A DNA stretch of 64,000 bases from Synchiropus splendidus (lineage: Eukaryota > Chordata > Actinopteri > Syngnathiformes > Callionymidae): NCBI RefSeq assembly GCF_027744825.2, contig NC_071334.1, positions 36,239,937 through 36,303,936 of the forward strand, read 5' to 3'. A program made the translations under genes and the position numbers. Every line of letters starts with the position of its first letter. The first letter of the stretch is position 1. Below the pieces are notes generated by a model. It was given only the letters and a program-made list of their open reading frames with translations, was not told where the DNA came from and did no database searches. Of the stretch, positions 54,201-64,000 are shown piece by piece.

Positions 54201-57200
54201 GTGCCGGTTTTGCTGCAATCACTTTTTCGCCAGTCTGGAGACTGTAATCAGTTGATTGTCAGTCTGGTGCTGCTTGTTTCAACAGGCATCTGATTGGTTA
54301 AACTGAGTGTACGTGTGTGGCATCGAACAAAAACCTCCACCCACCGCGGCCCCTTTGTGGTTCAGTTTGAGATCCCTGGTCTGAGTATTTGATATGAATG
54401 TACAAGTGCTGCTTTAGCACTAGTAGTTGTAAATGCTGCTCTAAGAGTTTCAGCTGTGGCTGGGGAAAACATACTCGAGGATAGATCAGAAGTATTCTGT
54501 GGAAGGAGTTGTATTTGCACTGAAGTTAGAGTAGCTGAAGTTGTTGCTGAGTTTAAACCAGCAATTCAGATCATCACATTTCTAAAAATTATTCTTGAAG
54601 GACCATCACAGTTCAACTACAAGTTAATATCTTTGACTCAAGCAGATGCACAGGAAGTACGATCTGGTTGTTTGTCTTTCCATACATCGATGAAACTGGC
54701 GTTGATGTAGTCACATCCTGTCTCTCCGTTTCCTGTAGTCAGTTGCACGCGGTTGTAGTCATCTGTTGCAAGAGAAACGGATACAGCTCAGTTTGGTACA
54801 GTGTTTCCGTTCACTTTTGTCATTTGTTCATTCCTTCTGCTTCTCCCTGAATGGGTTCAGAAATCATTATTTGTGATAGTTTGTTCCACTGAATGCACAG
54901 ACTTTGACTCCTGTTAAACCGAAGTGCCTGTCATAAATCAGAGGTGGGGGGGCCACCTGGTACGGGTCACAAAGACAATGTAGAGTCATCCAGGTATCAC
55001 CTGTATGTCTTAGTGGCGGTGGAAACCAGGCACAAGTGTAGAGAGACCCTGGAGTTGGCTTGAGATCAATTCAAAGTCAAGGTGTTCCGTCCGTAACACG
55101 GCTGATATTCAAATTAACAACATCAGTGAAGGATTTGGCTTCAACTCATTCATGTTGGTGTAATTGTGCAGGACTTGAACCCCTCTCAGGCAAGCAATAT
55201 TGCAACTACAGCCAAAACAAGAGCAACTTTCTCGAGGGAACCAGTCTCAGGGTGAGAGGAGACTGCAATAAAGGGTCAAACCAAAAACAAAGGATATCTT
55301 GTGTACATTTGTCAGTCCCAGTACTCATTGCATGCCTAAGGAAAATAGATTGCTATGACTATGAATAACATTTGAGCTGAAGAAATCACAGGAGACTGAC
55401 TCACATGGCAGGATGTCAATGTAGCGGTTCTTGGGAACATTAACACTCTTTTTGGCTTCCTTCACGTGGTACCTAGAGAAGATTCGTGGGATGCTCTGAA
55501 AGAGTTTGAAACAGCAACAGAGAACAGTGAACGTCGACCAATCTTTTCCCCAAAAATAACATAAAATATTTTGAAAATGTCACATTTCAATGTTGTCACA
55601 TTTATATAGTGTCATGTCATGTCGGTTTTGTTTCAAATGATCATGTTTCATATCAAAAGGTTTGTAACAAATGACAAAGGAAGATTCCTCAGAAGACACA
55701 AGAATCACCTGAAACTCAGCCAGGAAGAGACGCGCTTCATCGGCAGCTTTCAGTTTGTATGTTTCCAGTAACAACTCAGCTGGAATGGGATCGATTAGCC
55801 GTAGGTTTTCCTCTTCATCTGTTAAGAGGCAAAAATAACTTCAAAATCCCTCATGATTCAATTCAATCATGAACAGGGAATAAAAAGTATAACAAAGCAA
55901 TCTATCAACAGGTGAAAATGGCCTGTGTCACTCAGTTGGTTTTCTTGATGACATCAACATGTGAGTATACATAGTGGAAAAAAATCAATAGTTGTGAACA
56001 AAATTGAACAATGAATTGGGAAGCATGTTAAAATAGGAAAGAAAATGAAAGGACAAGGAGGCCATTAAATCCCAATGACTACAGCTGAGCAGAGAAAATA
56101 ATGCCAGTAGCACAAAGCATGATGGTTGATGGTTCATACATGAGACATGAAGCAAGCAAATGTGTTAATTGTTCACAGACAGTGGAACAGGTAAGAGAAG
56201 CTCTCACTCACTTGCCACTGGAATAAGACCGATCTTTTCATTCAGGTCTCTGGAACAACAGGTCAGAATTTTAATGTGAAATATGACTCCTTCTATTCTT
56301 TTCCTAGTTCGTATTGCTACAGTTTGTGAAGGTGTTCTGACACCAACACTAGCTCACTGCACTTCAAAAATGAAAGCCATGGTAATGGAGACAAACCCGG
56401 AAAGACGACCTACACTTGGAAGGTGAGTTGTCCTCACTATTGGCATGATGAAGAGTAAATCCACAAATAGATGAGAATGGATGAGAGACTCTCACCTGGA
56501 CTTCGTGCGTTTCAGACGGTAGATCTTGTACGAGACAAACAGCAGTGCTAGCAATATCAGGATGATGAAAAAGACCAGGACACCAATGATGGCTTTGTCG
56601 TTGTCTGCAAAGAAGAATGACGCACAAGTGATGCATAATCGAGAGCTTGAACACAAATCAACCAGTTTGTGCTTAACTGAACAGGTACATACAGAGAGTT
56701 GGAATTGTCTTCAGCCACACGTGACCACTAAGGTTCCCATTGAAAGTGTACAGCTGTGGAGAGACAAACACTCAACATATGCCTGGGAAAAAAAACAACT
56801 TAGAATAGCCAAAAACGAGTGCAAACCTTCAGTTCGTATGTTGTGGAGTACTTCAGGTCTTTAAATGTTAAAGCACAATTTCCTTTCTGTTGGTGAAAAT
56901 CTTGGGAACCATCAGAGAGATTTGCCATGTAAATCTGTTTCTCCCCATAAAAGGATGATGGACCTTTGCAGGTTATTTCAATCTGATTGTGCTTTGTGAG
57001 GGTAATTTTGACGTGGGTCACGTTGCCTGGAACTGCGATGAATAAAAGGAAGCACCCAATTAAAGTTCTGCCACATTCAGTTTGCCATCCACACTGAAGA
57101 AAAGATACTGAGACTCTGTGAGAAAAGTACACAATACGTGTGCCAGAGTAGAGAAAGTACGTGCGGGTGGAACGTGGAAGATGACAGCAGAATTAGGTGA

Positions 57201-60200
57201 GGGCAGGGCATGTATGAGGGCAGTGAGACAGTGGTGAGCTGTGCTAGAGAGGAGTTTTGAACAATGATATTTGTTCATTATACAAGTTGAGGTAGAAGAC
57301 TTGCATCGCTAGAACAAAAAATGCAGCTACTCTCCAGGGCTAGATTGATATTTCTTGCTTCTACATTTCCCCCCAAAAGCAACAGTGGAGGAAAAACTTG
57401 GCGACGGAATTATGGTTAATATACTGTAGGTTACATTGTGAAGTGTAACACATTACCTCTGGTTTAAGAACTTTAGCAAGATTTCATGTGAGATATTCTG
57501 AAAATGGTCACTTACCTCCCGCCTTAGTTGTCACTCGGGTCACCTTTTGTGGGACGAACAATTGCTTCCCATCATACAAAGGTTGGATTTCACATGTATA
57601 ATTTGTGAACGGAGTCAGACCGGTAATGTTACATTTATTTCCAAGAACTGGGAGAATATGCAGAGGTTTTTGATCTGTGGGTATTATTGACCAAAAATAT
57701 TTCTCTAAATAAATAATAATTTCACAATTGAAAGAGGATGTATCTTCAAATGTACTCACCAGGGTCACCCTTTTTAATCTTCTGGCAGCTGCACTGGTAG
57801 GAAATCCTGGTCATGTTGAGCTTTTCTTCACATTTCTTACTTTTTGAGCTCCAAGAGAAATTAATAGAGTTGTTGCTTATCTTGTCAATGCGGTCAACCA
57901 ATACCAAATCTGTGGGGGGAAATGACCACAAGTTATGACTCAGGGTGCATTGTTTGTTTTCACTTTTTTTTCCCTAAAAAAATAAATGCTGAGATGAGTA
58001 ATCTTACTGCATATTGGAATACAAACTAGAAAAGCACTCAGAGAGAGCAACCCTTTGCCAAGCTGCTTCAGTCCACCTCTGACACAATATCCCAAAGTAT
58101 GCTTTTAAAAAAGATTCCTGGATTCAAATGCCTTTCTGCCACTAATGTCAAAAATGGTCCTGGCTGCTGCGATGGACAGGACCCTCTTGGAAAGAGAGCA
58201 GGTGGAAGGTGAGGAGCTGTGACTAGCCCAAGAAAGAAGATGGCGCTAGCCGCATCTGTGGCTGGAGCAAAGATTTGCACGCTATCCCAGATGGCAGCGC
58301 GTCACCTGTAGCTCGGCAAGACAAGGGGAAGGAGTCAGAGAAGAGGAGCCTGATTGGGGATCCCATCACGGACGACTCGCGTTTTGGTCCTAACATTTCC
58401 AATTACCTGGAGAAGTTGGAGACGAAGAAATCGTCAGCCCAGCTACCTGACCACTTCAAAGACGCACAGGCAAGTTCCCCCCGTCCCCAGTTCCTCCCTC
58501 TCCATAGAACGCTTTGGTCACAGGGAGGTCTGGGTTGAGCCACCAATGCTACCAGCCCTCCACGTCCAGCCCCAAGAGGCAAATTGCTGGTGCTTCTTTT
58601 TTTCAATAAATCTGCTAAAAAATATTTTCTGTCTCCCATTGATGTTTCATGCGGCAGTCATATATGTGCTTATGAACATGTTTACCCAACCCAACCCCAA
58701 CGCCAGTCACGCTGCTCTGTGAGCAAGCAAACTGCGACAGAACCAATGGGAGAGGATGGAGCAATGAGGGAGGTAAGTGTTCGCTGCCTGCTGTCTGGCG
58801 GCAAGAGGTTGTATTTTCTGGCCTGCTTGGGACTACAAGCTAAGAAGGCTAAGCTAATTCTTGCTCCATTGCCCGGCACCCAACCGTTCGTGTGATGGCA
58901 GAGTCGGATGGCAGACCCATCAGCCCCTGTTGTCACAGCTGTTTATGGAAGTGCGTCCACTGTGAATACGGTGAGGCTGAGGGTGCCGAACATCTTACTC
59001 CCCAAATACGTTGACCCCTCACAGATTTTCACTTGGTTTGGGTAGATTTGTATGGCCCCCTCTCCATGTGGCTGAACAAAACACTGACCAGGTGTTATGC
59101 ACTTCAGTTGTGCCACTGCCATCGTGCTTTAATGGGAACCTGCATAACCTGTTTCCATGCTCTCACACAGTCTGGAGCAGGAGATAACGTCCCTTCTCCC
59201 ACAGGTCCCACAGGGAGCATGCAAGAGCACGTCTTATTTTGTTTCCTTCCTGGTTCTGGATCTTTGCACGCTGAACACTCACTTTGTCAGAATGTTGACA
59301 ATCAGACAGCTGTTCGATTGTGTCAGACCAGGCGATTGGATGACGTCAGTGGATCTGACAGATGCATACTTTCACGTCCCCATCCCATTGCGTCACAACA
59401 GATTTGTGTGGGAAACGATCAGTTCCAGTTCGATCGACTCCTGACGATCTGTGCGACTTGCCCATTCTCGTGGCGTTGAGGGACGAGGGGTGTCGTGAAA
59501 CAGTGATGGTGTTAGATCACATCAGCGCCTGCGCTTTGCCATTAAGTTCCAGAAAAGCAGGCTATAACCCAGCTGCTCAGTATCTGGGAGTCTTTCCCGA
59601 CTCCCGCCTGATGACAGCTTGGCTGTCCGATGAGAGACATTGTCGGACTGAAGGTGTCCTTATGGTTCGCTGATGATGTGAGTGATTCTTTCTTAGCGGA
59701 AGCAATACTCGTGTTTGTCTTGTGACACAGCATGCCAGTACTTACCACATTCAAAATGGAAATTCATGGGAGGCAAGAGAAGCTCAGCGCCTGTGCTGTC
59801 CTTGATTTGTCCGAAGCAGTTGTAATTGGTGAACGGTTCCAGTTCTGACAAAGTCTTCCACTCTCCATGATGACCTGGGAAAAGTGAGTCAGTGTAATAC
59901 CAGGTTTAATTATCCGGTCTGCTATGTCTACATTGATTCTATGTGTATGCTGCTAAACATTTCATGTGTCTGAAAATTGTAATTTTAAAGTCCAAGATGG
60001 TGTTTTATTGAAAATGAATGAATGCCAACCACTGCAAGTGTAGATTTGTGTGATGTTGCACTTCGGGGCTTCAGGAAGCTGAGCAATAATCTTCGCAGGA
60101 AAATCGTATTTGGTCTGCGTAACCTCGGTAGGAGGATAGAAGTCTGAAAACAGAGGATGAAACATTAACATTGGAAACGTTTAAAATAAAGCCCACGTCT

Positions 60201-62011
60201 ATACCTACCCACACCGAGGTAATTGGTGACTGGAAAGCTGCTGGTGCAGTTTTCTGAGGGGAATGATTCAGTCATATTGGTGCAGGTGTCGTTCAAACTT
60301 GGATTTCGCACTATGCCTGTGATATTCCATGGTGTATCAAAGCAGCGATGTATTTCGTTGCACATTTTAACATCAAAACGGATCTGGTCGAGGGCTAAAA
60401 CACAAAAGAGTCACACAGACACATCGGGATTATTTTTCTTATTCTGACCACACAAAAGAAATGTGCTACTTTACTCACTCATTCCTTTGGTCTTGACTGC
60501 TCTGTGGTAACAAACTGTCTCAGGGAAGCGGTCATCAAACGCACTCAGGGTATAGTTGGTGCAGGGCTTCAGAATCAGTATCTCATCCAATCCAATATCA
60601 TAAGTCATATTGTAAGATTCTCCGTCCATCTCGCTAATGGTGATGATGAAACTGCTGCCATTGTGTGAGCTGGAGAAATGTAACTTGTATCCAGAATCCA
60701 CCGCTGTAACAGTGAAGTTACCTGATCGTAAGACACAAGTATAATATGTTGTTGTCAGTTACTGAAAACCACATTCCAGCTAGTCATTTTGCTGCTTGTC
60801 ATTATTTTTAACAAAATAATCCTTGTTGGGTGACCACACTAGTGAGTAGCCCTATTAGTGAGTGTGCCCTGCGGTGGACTGGCGACCTGTTCAGGGTTAC
60901 AGTGAGTGCTGCAGCCTATCGCAGTCGTCATTGGGCGAGAATTGATGATGCATGTACGTATGTATGTATCTATGTGTGTGTGCATGCATGTATGTATGTA
61001 TGTATGTACGTACATATTAATCGTCGCTTTTTCAAAGTGATCGTTCGTTTGCTTATTTGTATTATTATTATTTTAAATCATATGAATTATCACTTCCCTA
61101 ATTTCTAGATCCATCTATCTATAATTATCCTATGTTTCATGGTACTAGAAGCTGACGTCGTAACTGAGGACTCAGTGAACGCGCGGCTGTGGTACTTACA
61201 CTGGACAACGGGGACACCTGCTGGATGCATTCGGATAGCAGCAAAGACAAAAAAGGACATCATTATGACATGGTGAAGATGGCGAATGAAAGGTATAATT
61301 ATTTGACTTGTAAAGATCTGACCTTCACCGGAGACGTTTGCACCTGCAGAAAAACGACAGTCAACCTCACGGCACGAAGTGAAGTCATTAGGAAAGGTGA
61401 AAAGTGAGTCCATGATTACCTGTGGGCTGAACAGGGTTGGAGGCCGCACTCCAGTCTGGATCGAGGGCAGAGACAAAGACAAGACATTCAAGAGAAGCAT
61501 TTCATAAAGTAAACATGGCGGGGATTTAAAACTGCTGTTTCCAATGGTTATTTTTGTCATGAAAAAAAAAACAAAGTAGTAAAAATTTCATTCTATATTT
61601 GAATTATAATATTACACTGCAAAAACCTCCCTCAGAGGGATTGGTGAAAATACAGTGTGCCCTGCTCATTGATAGGTCAGACAGGGTTGCCCATTGGGCA
61701 AGTTCAGAGTGTTTTTTTTTTGTTTGTTTGTTTTTTTGAATGGCTGAATTCCTCAGGTAATGACAATGACACATTTACAAATGAAGAAGAAACGCTAATT
61801 ATTGCCCACAGAGTTGTCAGTGTGGACTAAGGGTCTTTTGACCCTTCTCCAGTACTTTAGGGGGGCTGTCAAAATTCCCGGGACGTCTAGTGTTGAGTTC
61901 AGTTGTTGACAAGCCCTCTACAATGTTTGTGCTAGAACAAATGAGCAAAGTTCTGACCTGTTGGGATCGCGGTGGTGTTGGCGCCAGGTGCAGGCTGCAT
62001 CAGGGCAGAGA
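47945..62011 (-). CDS. ptprc: Receptor-type tyrosine phosphatase C (CD45), 30 coding exons, 5' end missing
   Basis: Leukocyte transmembrane tyrosine phosphatase that controls Src-family kinases in lymphocyte receptor signalling. Minus-strand exons in coding order: 61958-62011, 61420-61455, 61323-61343, 61200-61220, 60479-60721, 60209-60394, 60030-60143, 59746-59874, 57760-57909, 57516-57674, 56827-57032, 56693-56753, 56496-56604, 56212-56249, 55709-55818, 55405-55495, 54686-54762, 53464-53500, 53278-53375, 53083-53208, 52711-52868, 52050-52185, 51790-51939, 51587-51677, 51373-51512, 51164-51298, 50146-50268, 49925-50085, 48556-48691, 47945-48205. Phases agree throughout; about 1184 residues to the TGA. 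Order: mucin-like N-terminus, Cys-rich and FN3 ectodomain, membrane helix, D1, D2, acidic tail. The D2 insert and C-terminus match CD45 rather than PTPRJ or PTPRA-type receptors. The start codon and signal peptide were not found. The first four exons are the least certain. Confidence 0.95.
49581..49663. mobile_element. 83-bp Tc1/mariner-type MITE
   Basis: Nearly the whole element is an inverted repeat: TACAGGGGTTGGACAAAA at the left and TTTTGTCCAACCCCTGTA at the right, with GGAAACGCC pairing GGTGTTTCC inside. TA at each outer edge fits the TA target duplication of Tc1/mariner elements. It sits in the ptprc intron between 48691 and 49925. Confidence 0.9.
50505..50790 (+). mobile_element. Non-LTR retrotransposon C-terminal fragment
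   Basis: A + strand open frame reads [29 protein letters not shown] and a [13 protein letters not shown] end, then a stop. This is the conserved C-terminal tail of many fish LINE reverse-transcriptase proteins. Only the 3' part is present. It lies antisense in a ptprc intron (50269-51163). Confidence 0.75.
51790..56249 (-). other. ptprc: ptprc exons encoding juxtamembrane wedge and catalytic PTP domain D1
   Basis: Eleven exons from 56249 down to 51790. They encode the membrane-proximal segment, then [80 protein letters not shown], and the active site [20 protein letters not shown]. The intron between 52185 and 52711 splits the Ser codon after the catalytic Cys. All catalytic elements (pTyr loop NRV, WPD Asp, Cys, Arg, Q-loop QYTLIHQA) are present, so D1 should be active. 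The introns carry a LINE fragment (about 53660-54010) and plain sequence. Confidence 0.95.
53650..54010 (+). mobile_element. LINE reverse-transcriptase fragment with internal deletions
   Basis: Across frames the + strand reads [15 protein letters not shown], [14 protein letters not shown] and [12 protein letters not shown] segments, which are recognisable pieces of a LINE RT (the conserved aspartate box is deleted). Together with 50505-50790 and a small piece near 57160-57250 it shows repeated insertion of one family into ptprc introns, always antisense to the gene. Confidence 0.7.
56496..56604 (-). other. ptprc: ptprc transmembrane exon
   Basis: Encodes NDKAII followed by a helix containing [17 protein letters not shown] and then [12 protein letters not shown], a hydrophobic segment ended by basic stop-transfer residues. 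YKIY matches the human CD45 juxtamembrane motif. Confidence 0.95.
56693..60721 (-). other. ptprc: ptprc ectodomain exons: Cys-rich domain and fibronectin type III repeats
   Basis: Eight exons, nearly all phase 1 at both ends. Visible FN3-style ends are [41 protein letters not shown] and [10 protein letters not shown], each the conserved Tyr-containing G-strand region of a FN3-like fold. Many cysteines and N-X-S/T sequons (such as [10 protein letters not shown] and NCTSSF) fit the glycosylated CD45 ectodomain. The last exon (56693-56753) is the juxtamembrane linker. The intron between 57909 and 59746 hosts a DIRS-like fragment. Confidence 0.88.
58060..59700 (+). mobile_element. DIRS-like retrotransposon fragment, degraded
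   Basis: The + strand shows an RT segment with [18 protein letters not shown] (near 59330-59390), preceded by DIRS-like sequence and followed by a [18 protein letters not shown] segment (near 59580-59630). DLxDAYFHxPI is characteristic of DIRS/Ngaro reverse transcriptases. Upstream pieces (58275-58540) look like a gag remnant. Several stops break the frames, and the catalytic box is missing. It lies antisense in ptprc. Confidence 0.8.
60940..61020. repeat. (TATG)n-like microsatellite
   Basis: Imperfect TATG/TGTATG repeats in the ptprc intron between 60721 and 61200. Confidence 0.85.
61200..62011 (-). other. ptprc: ptprc mucin-like N-terminal micro-exons
   Basis: Four small exons precede the Cys-rich exon: 61958-62011 (54 nt), 61420-61455 (36 nt), 61323-61343 (21 nt) and 61200-61220 (21 nt). 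All keep phase 1 at both ends, and three of them end in a split Gly/Asp codon after ...PT or ...GE. Peptides read [22 protein letters not shown] and AGVPVVQC. Pro/Thr/Ser content and sequons match the alternatively spliced CD45 region, but the whole stretch is only about 44 residues. The 54-nt exon has an alternative acceptor that would give 37 nt and break phase. Confidence 0.6.
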
Positions 62012-62083
62012 CTTCAGGAGAAGAGCCAGAATCAGTCAGTCATTGAACTAATCTATGTACTGTTGTATCTATCTATTTATCCA

Positions 62084-62163
62084 TCTATGTATGTATGTAT
62101 GTATGTATGTATGTATGTATGTATGTATGTATGTATGTATGTACGTATGTATGTACGTATGTA
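62084..62163. repeat. (GTAT)n microsatellite
   Basis: About 80 bp of GTAT/TATG repeats just beyond the first recognised ptprc exon. Confidence 0.95.
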
Positions 62164-62624
62164 TCTATCTATCTAGCTGTCATTTATGGAATTAAACAAA
62201 CAAATGCACCTTTGTTGATAAGAATGAATGACCCCAACCCTGCTTGACAGTGTTCATTCTTTTTAAAATTGACAAATAAAAATTCTTGAACTGACTGAAT
62301 TGAGATCACTTATGATGAAGGAAGAATCAGAAAAGGTAGTGTAATTTTTGTTTTTGTTTTACCAAATAATATAAAACAGGAAATACAAAAAGCAGGTCCA
62401 GCACAGAATTGAACAAATTAGAATCACACAAGACAAAATAAAAGTTCTATTTTTTAAAAAAACGAAGCAAAAAGAAGATGAAAAAGAATTAGAAGCTGGA
62501 ACAAGCAGCAGAAGATAAATTGATGAATAAAAATTGTGATAAGCGGTAATAATACTGCAAAACAAGGGAGAAAACAGTGATAAAAATATGTACCTTGGGA
62601 CACGTTGGCACAAGACACAGACCA

Positions 62625-62710
62625 TAGTCATTCATGCATACATACATTCATCAGTTAACCACCACTTAGTTCTGTTTAGGGTTGCGGGGAGTACTGGAGA
62701 TCACAGGCTG
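62625..62710. repeat. L2-like tail fragment
   Basis: CATTCATCAG, TTAGGGTTGCGGGGAGTACTGGAG resembles the common fish ATCCATCCATT...GGGTTGCGGGG tail. Confidence 0.5.
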
Positions 62711-64000
62711 CACCTAAAAGCTGTCACCATGACAACGCTGCACACGGAGACAGCAAACCACAACTTCCTGTGTTGAAGTAAAATGAAGAACCAATGTTTT
62801 TTCAGTGTCTCACTCATTGAGCAGGATTTACAAGAAATGACTAGTGTTTCCAGAAGATGGCAAATAGTTTGAAAACCAGAATTTTCAGGGAAACCCACAC
62901 TGCTGCTGCTCAACATACACAACTTTAACAGCTGATGGCTCGAATTGTCAGACATTTTGATGAGTGCAGAGAATCGGCTGCAAACAAGTTCTAGCAGAGA
63001 CGCTCCGGATGTGGTCTCAATGTGAGAAGTGAAGATGGTCCCTTCTGCAGTTCTGATTGGTTCGGATGACGGTGACTAGAAGCAGCAAATACAGCCACTT
63101 AATCTGTGGCCAAACTTATTTGTTATATTTAGTTTATTTCAATGTTCCAGCAAAATATCTTTGTTGTCTTTCTTTAAAATGAAATTTATTTCACTAATTA
63201 TTTCCAATGAGCAGCAATTCACATTTAGATTCAACAGCTGGAGTGAAAAAGCATGCAATTCAAAAACGATTTAATAGATGACATTAGAAAGATAATTCAG
63301 ACTGATTCTTTGGTGTAAGACGCAGAGCTACGGAGGAAAGATAAACTCATTAAATTAAAATAAATAAAATAAATAAATCAGACTAATATTTTTTGTTGTT
63401 CAGACTTGTGTGCGGTCCAAGATACAAGTGCCAGAATAACACAAATCAGCTATTCTACTCGTGACTCTGGACTGAAGGACAGCAGAGCCAGTCCTACAGC
63501 CCATATGTTTGAAAATGGTACTTAAAGCAACAATGTGTAACATTTTGACACACATTATTTTCATATTTCCTGAGATGACAGGTTTCAGTTTGAACAGTCA
63601 AAAATCCCGGAGTCAGACACTCCAGCTCGCTGGCCAAACGTCATAGTGAAAAACAGTGTTTGCACCGGACTTGTACTCATGCTGAGTCATGACGTAAAGC
63701 TGCACCTTTGTTTTTATTATTTCACAGCTTAAATGAGAGCCACCAAGGGCATCAGAACAATGATCTCTTATGGGAGATGTACTCTCATGTGAGCTTATAA
63801 AAACAATAACAACTGAGAAGGGATGAACAAAAACAGCACCGAAAAAAAAAAAATCATATTCTGCAGATTACAAGCTGTAAGTAGTGAAATATGCAGCCAA
63901 AACGGTAATCGATCTGCTGAAAGAACATTTGGAGATAGCGAGAAACTTGTAAGGCACTGGCGGAGAAGCAGAGGTTACTGAAATGAAGAAAACAAAAAAA

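Larger units (their letters stand above)
62012..64000. other. Putative 5' region of ptprc; no certain exon
   Basis: The ptprc start codon and signal peptide should lie upstream on the minus strand, but no exon was recognised with confidence. A minus-strand open frame at about 62833-62717 starts MSETLKKHWFFILL and has a weak hydrophobic stretch (LWFAVSVCSVVMVTAF), but it runs into an L2-like repeat at about 62625-62710. Otherwise the sequence is AT-rich. Confidence 0.4.

Noticed and set aside
61420..61500. Signal-peptide-like frame [15 protein letters not shown] running into the 36-nt ptprc exon
   Set aside because: It looks attractive as a first exon, but in this frame the exon ends in phase 0, whereas all downstream CD45 exons need phase 1. 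Read on, it gives non-CD45 protein. The hydrophobic codons are simply the polypyrimidine tract of the acceptor.

Overview
The window looks like nuclear DNA from a ray-finned fish. It has four protein-coding genes split by GT-AG introns, a long repeat-filled first intron, many microsatellites, and typical teleost repeats: a Rex1-like LINE tail, DIRS and Ty3/gypsy pol fragments, L2-like tails, hAT-like MITEs and a Tc1/mariner MITE. No bacterial operon, CRISPR array or rRNA was seen. Species cannot be named from this sequence alone.

Layout. (1) 1501-30973, + strand: anoctamin-8 (ano8), 19 coding exons joining in frame to 1137 codons plus stop. Its 14-kb first intron and several later introns carry repeats, including an antisense gypsy gag-pol fragment in intron 15. 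(2) 34165-37419, - strand: dda1, 5 coding exons, 102 residues, convergent with ano8. (3) 42456-44701, + strand: abhd8, 4 coding exons, 472 residues. (4) 47945-about 62011, - strand: ptprc (CD45), 30 coding exons recognised, convergent with abhd8. The signal-peptide exon was not found and may lie in 62.0-64.0 kb or beyond the window.

The trio ano8-dda1-abhd8 matches, in order and relative orientation, the human 19p13.11 block (ABHD8-DDA1-ANO8). PTPRC lies on chromosome 1 in human, so its position beside abhd8 marks a synteny breakpoint. The genes do not form one pathway. ANO8 is a membrane protein of ER-plasma membrane contacts, DDA1 is a subunit of CUL4-DDB1 ubiquitin ligases, ABHD8 is a predicted alpha/beta hydrolase, and CD45 is the leukocyte receptor tyrosine phosphatase.

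The most notable items are: a set of tiny phase-1 exons (21, 21, 36 and 54 nt) encoding the CD45 mucin-like N-terminus; a CD45 D2 domain that keeps Cys and Arg of the P-loop but lacks the WPD aspartate; a 1.9-kb cluster of nested inverted repeats with TTATCTCGAGATAA palindromes between dda1 and abhd8; a 56-bp near-perfect hairpin in ano8; and a palindromic two-strand poly(A) signal between abhd8 and ptprc. I found no clear evidence of a wholly new biological system. All exon joins were made by eye from splice consensus, reading frame and remembered family similarity.
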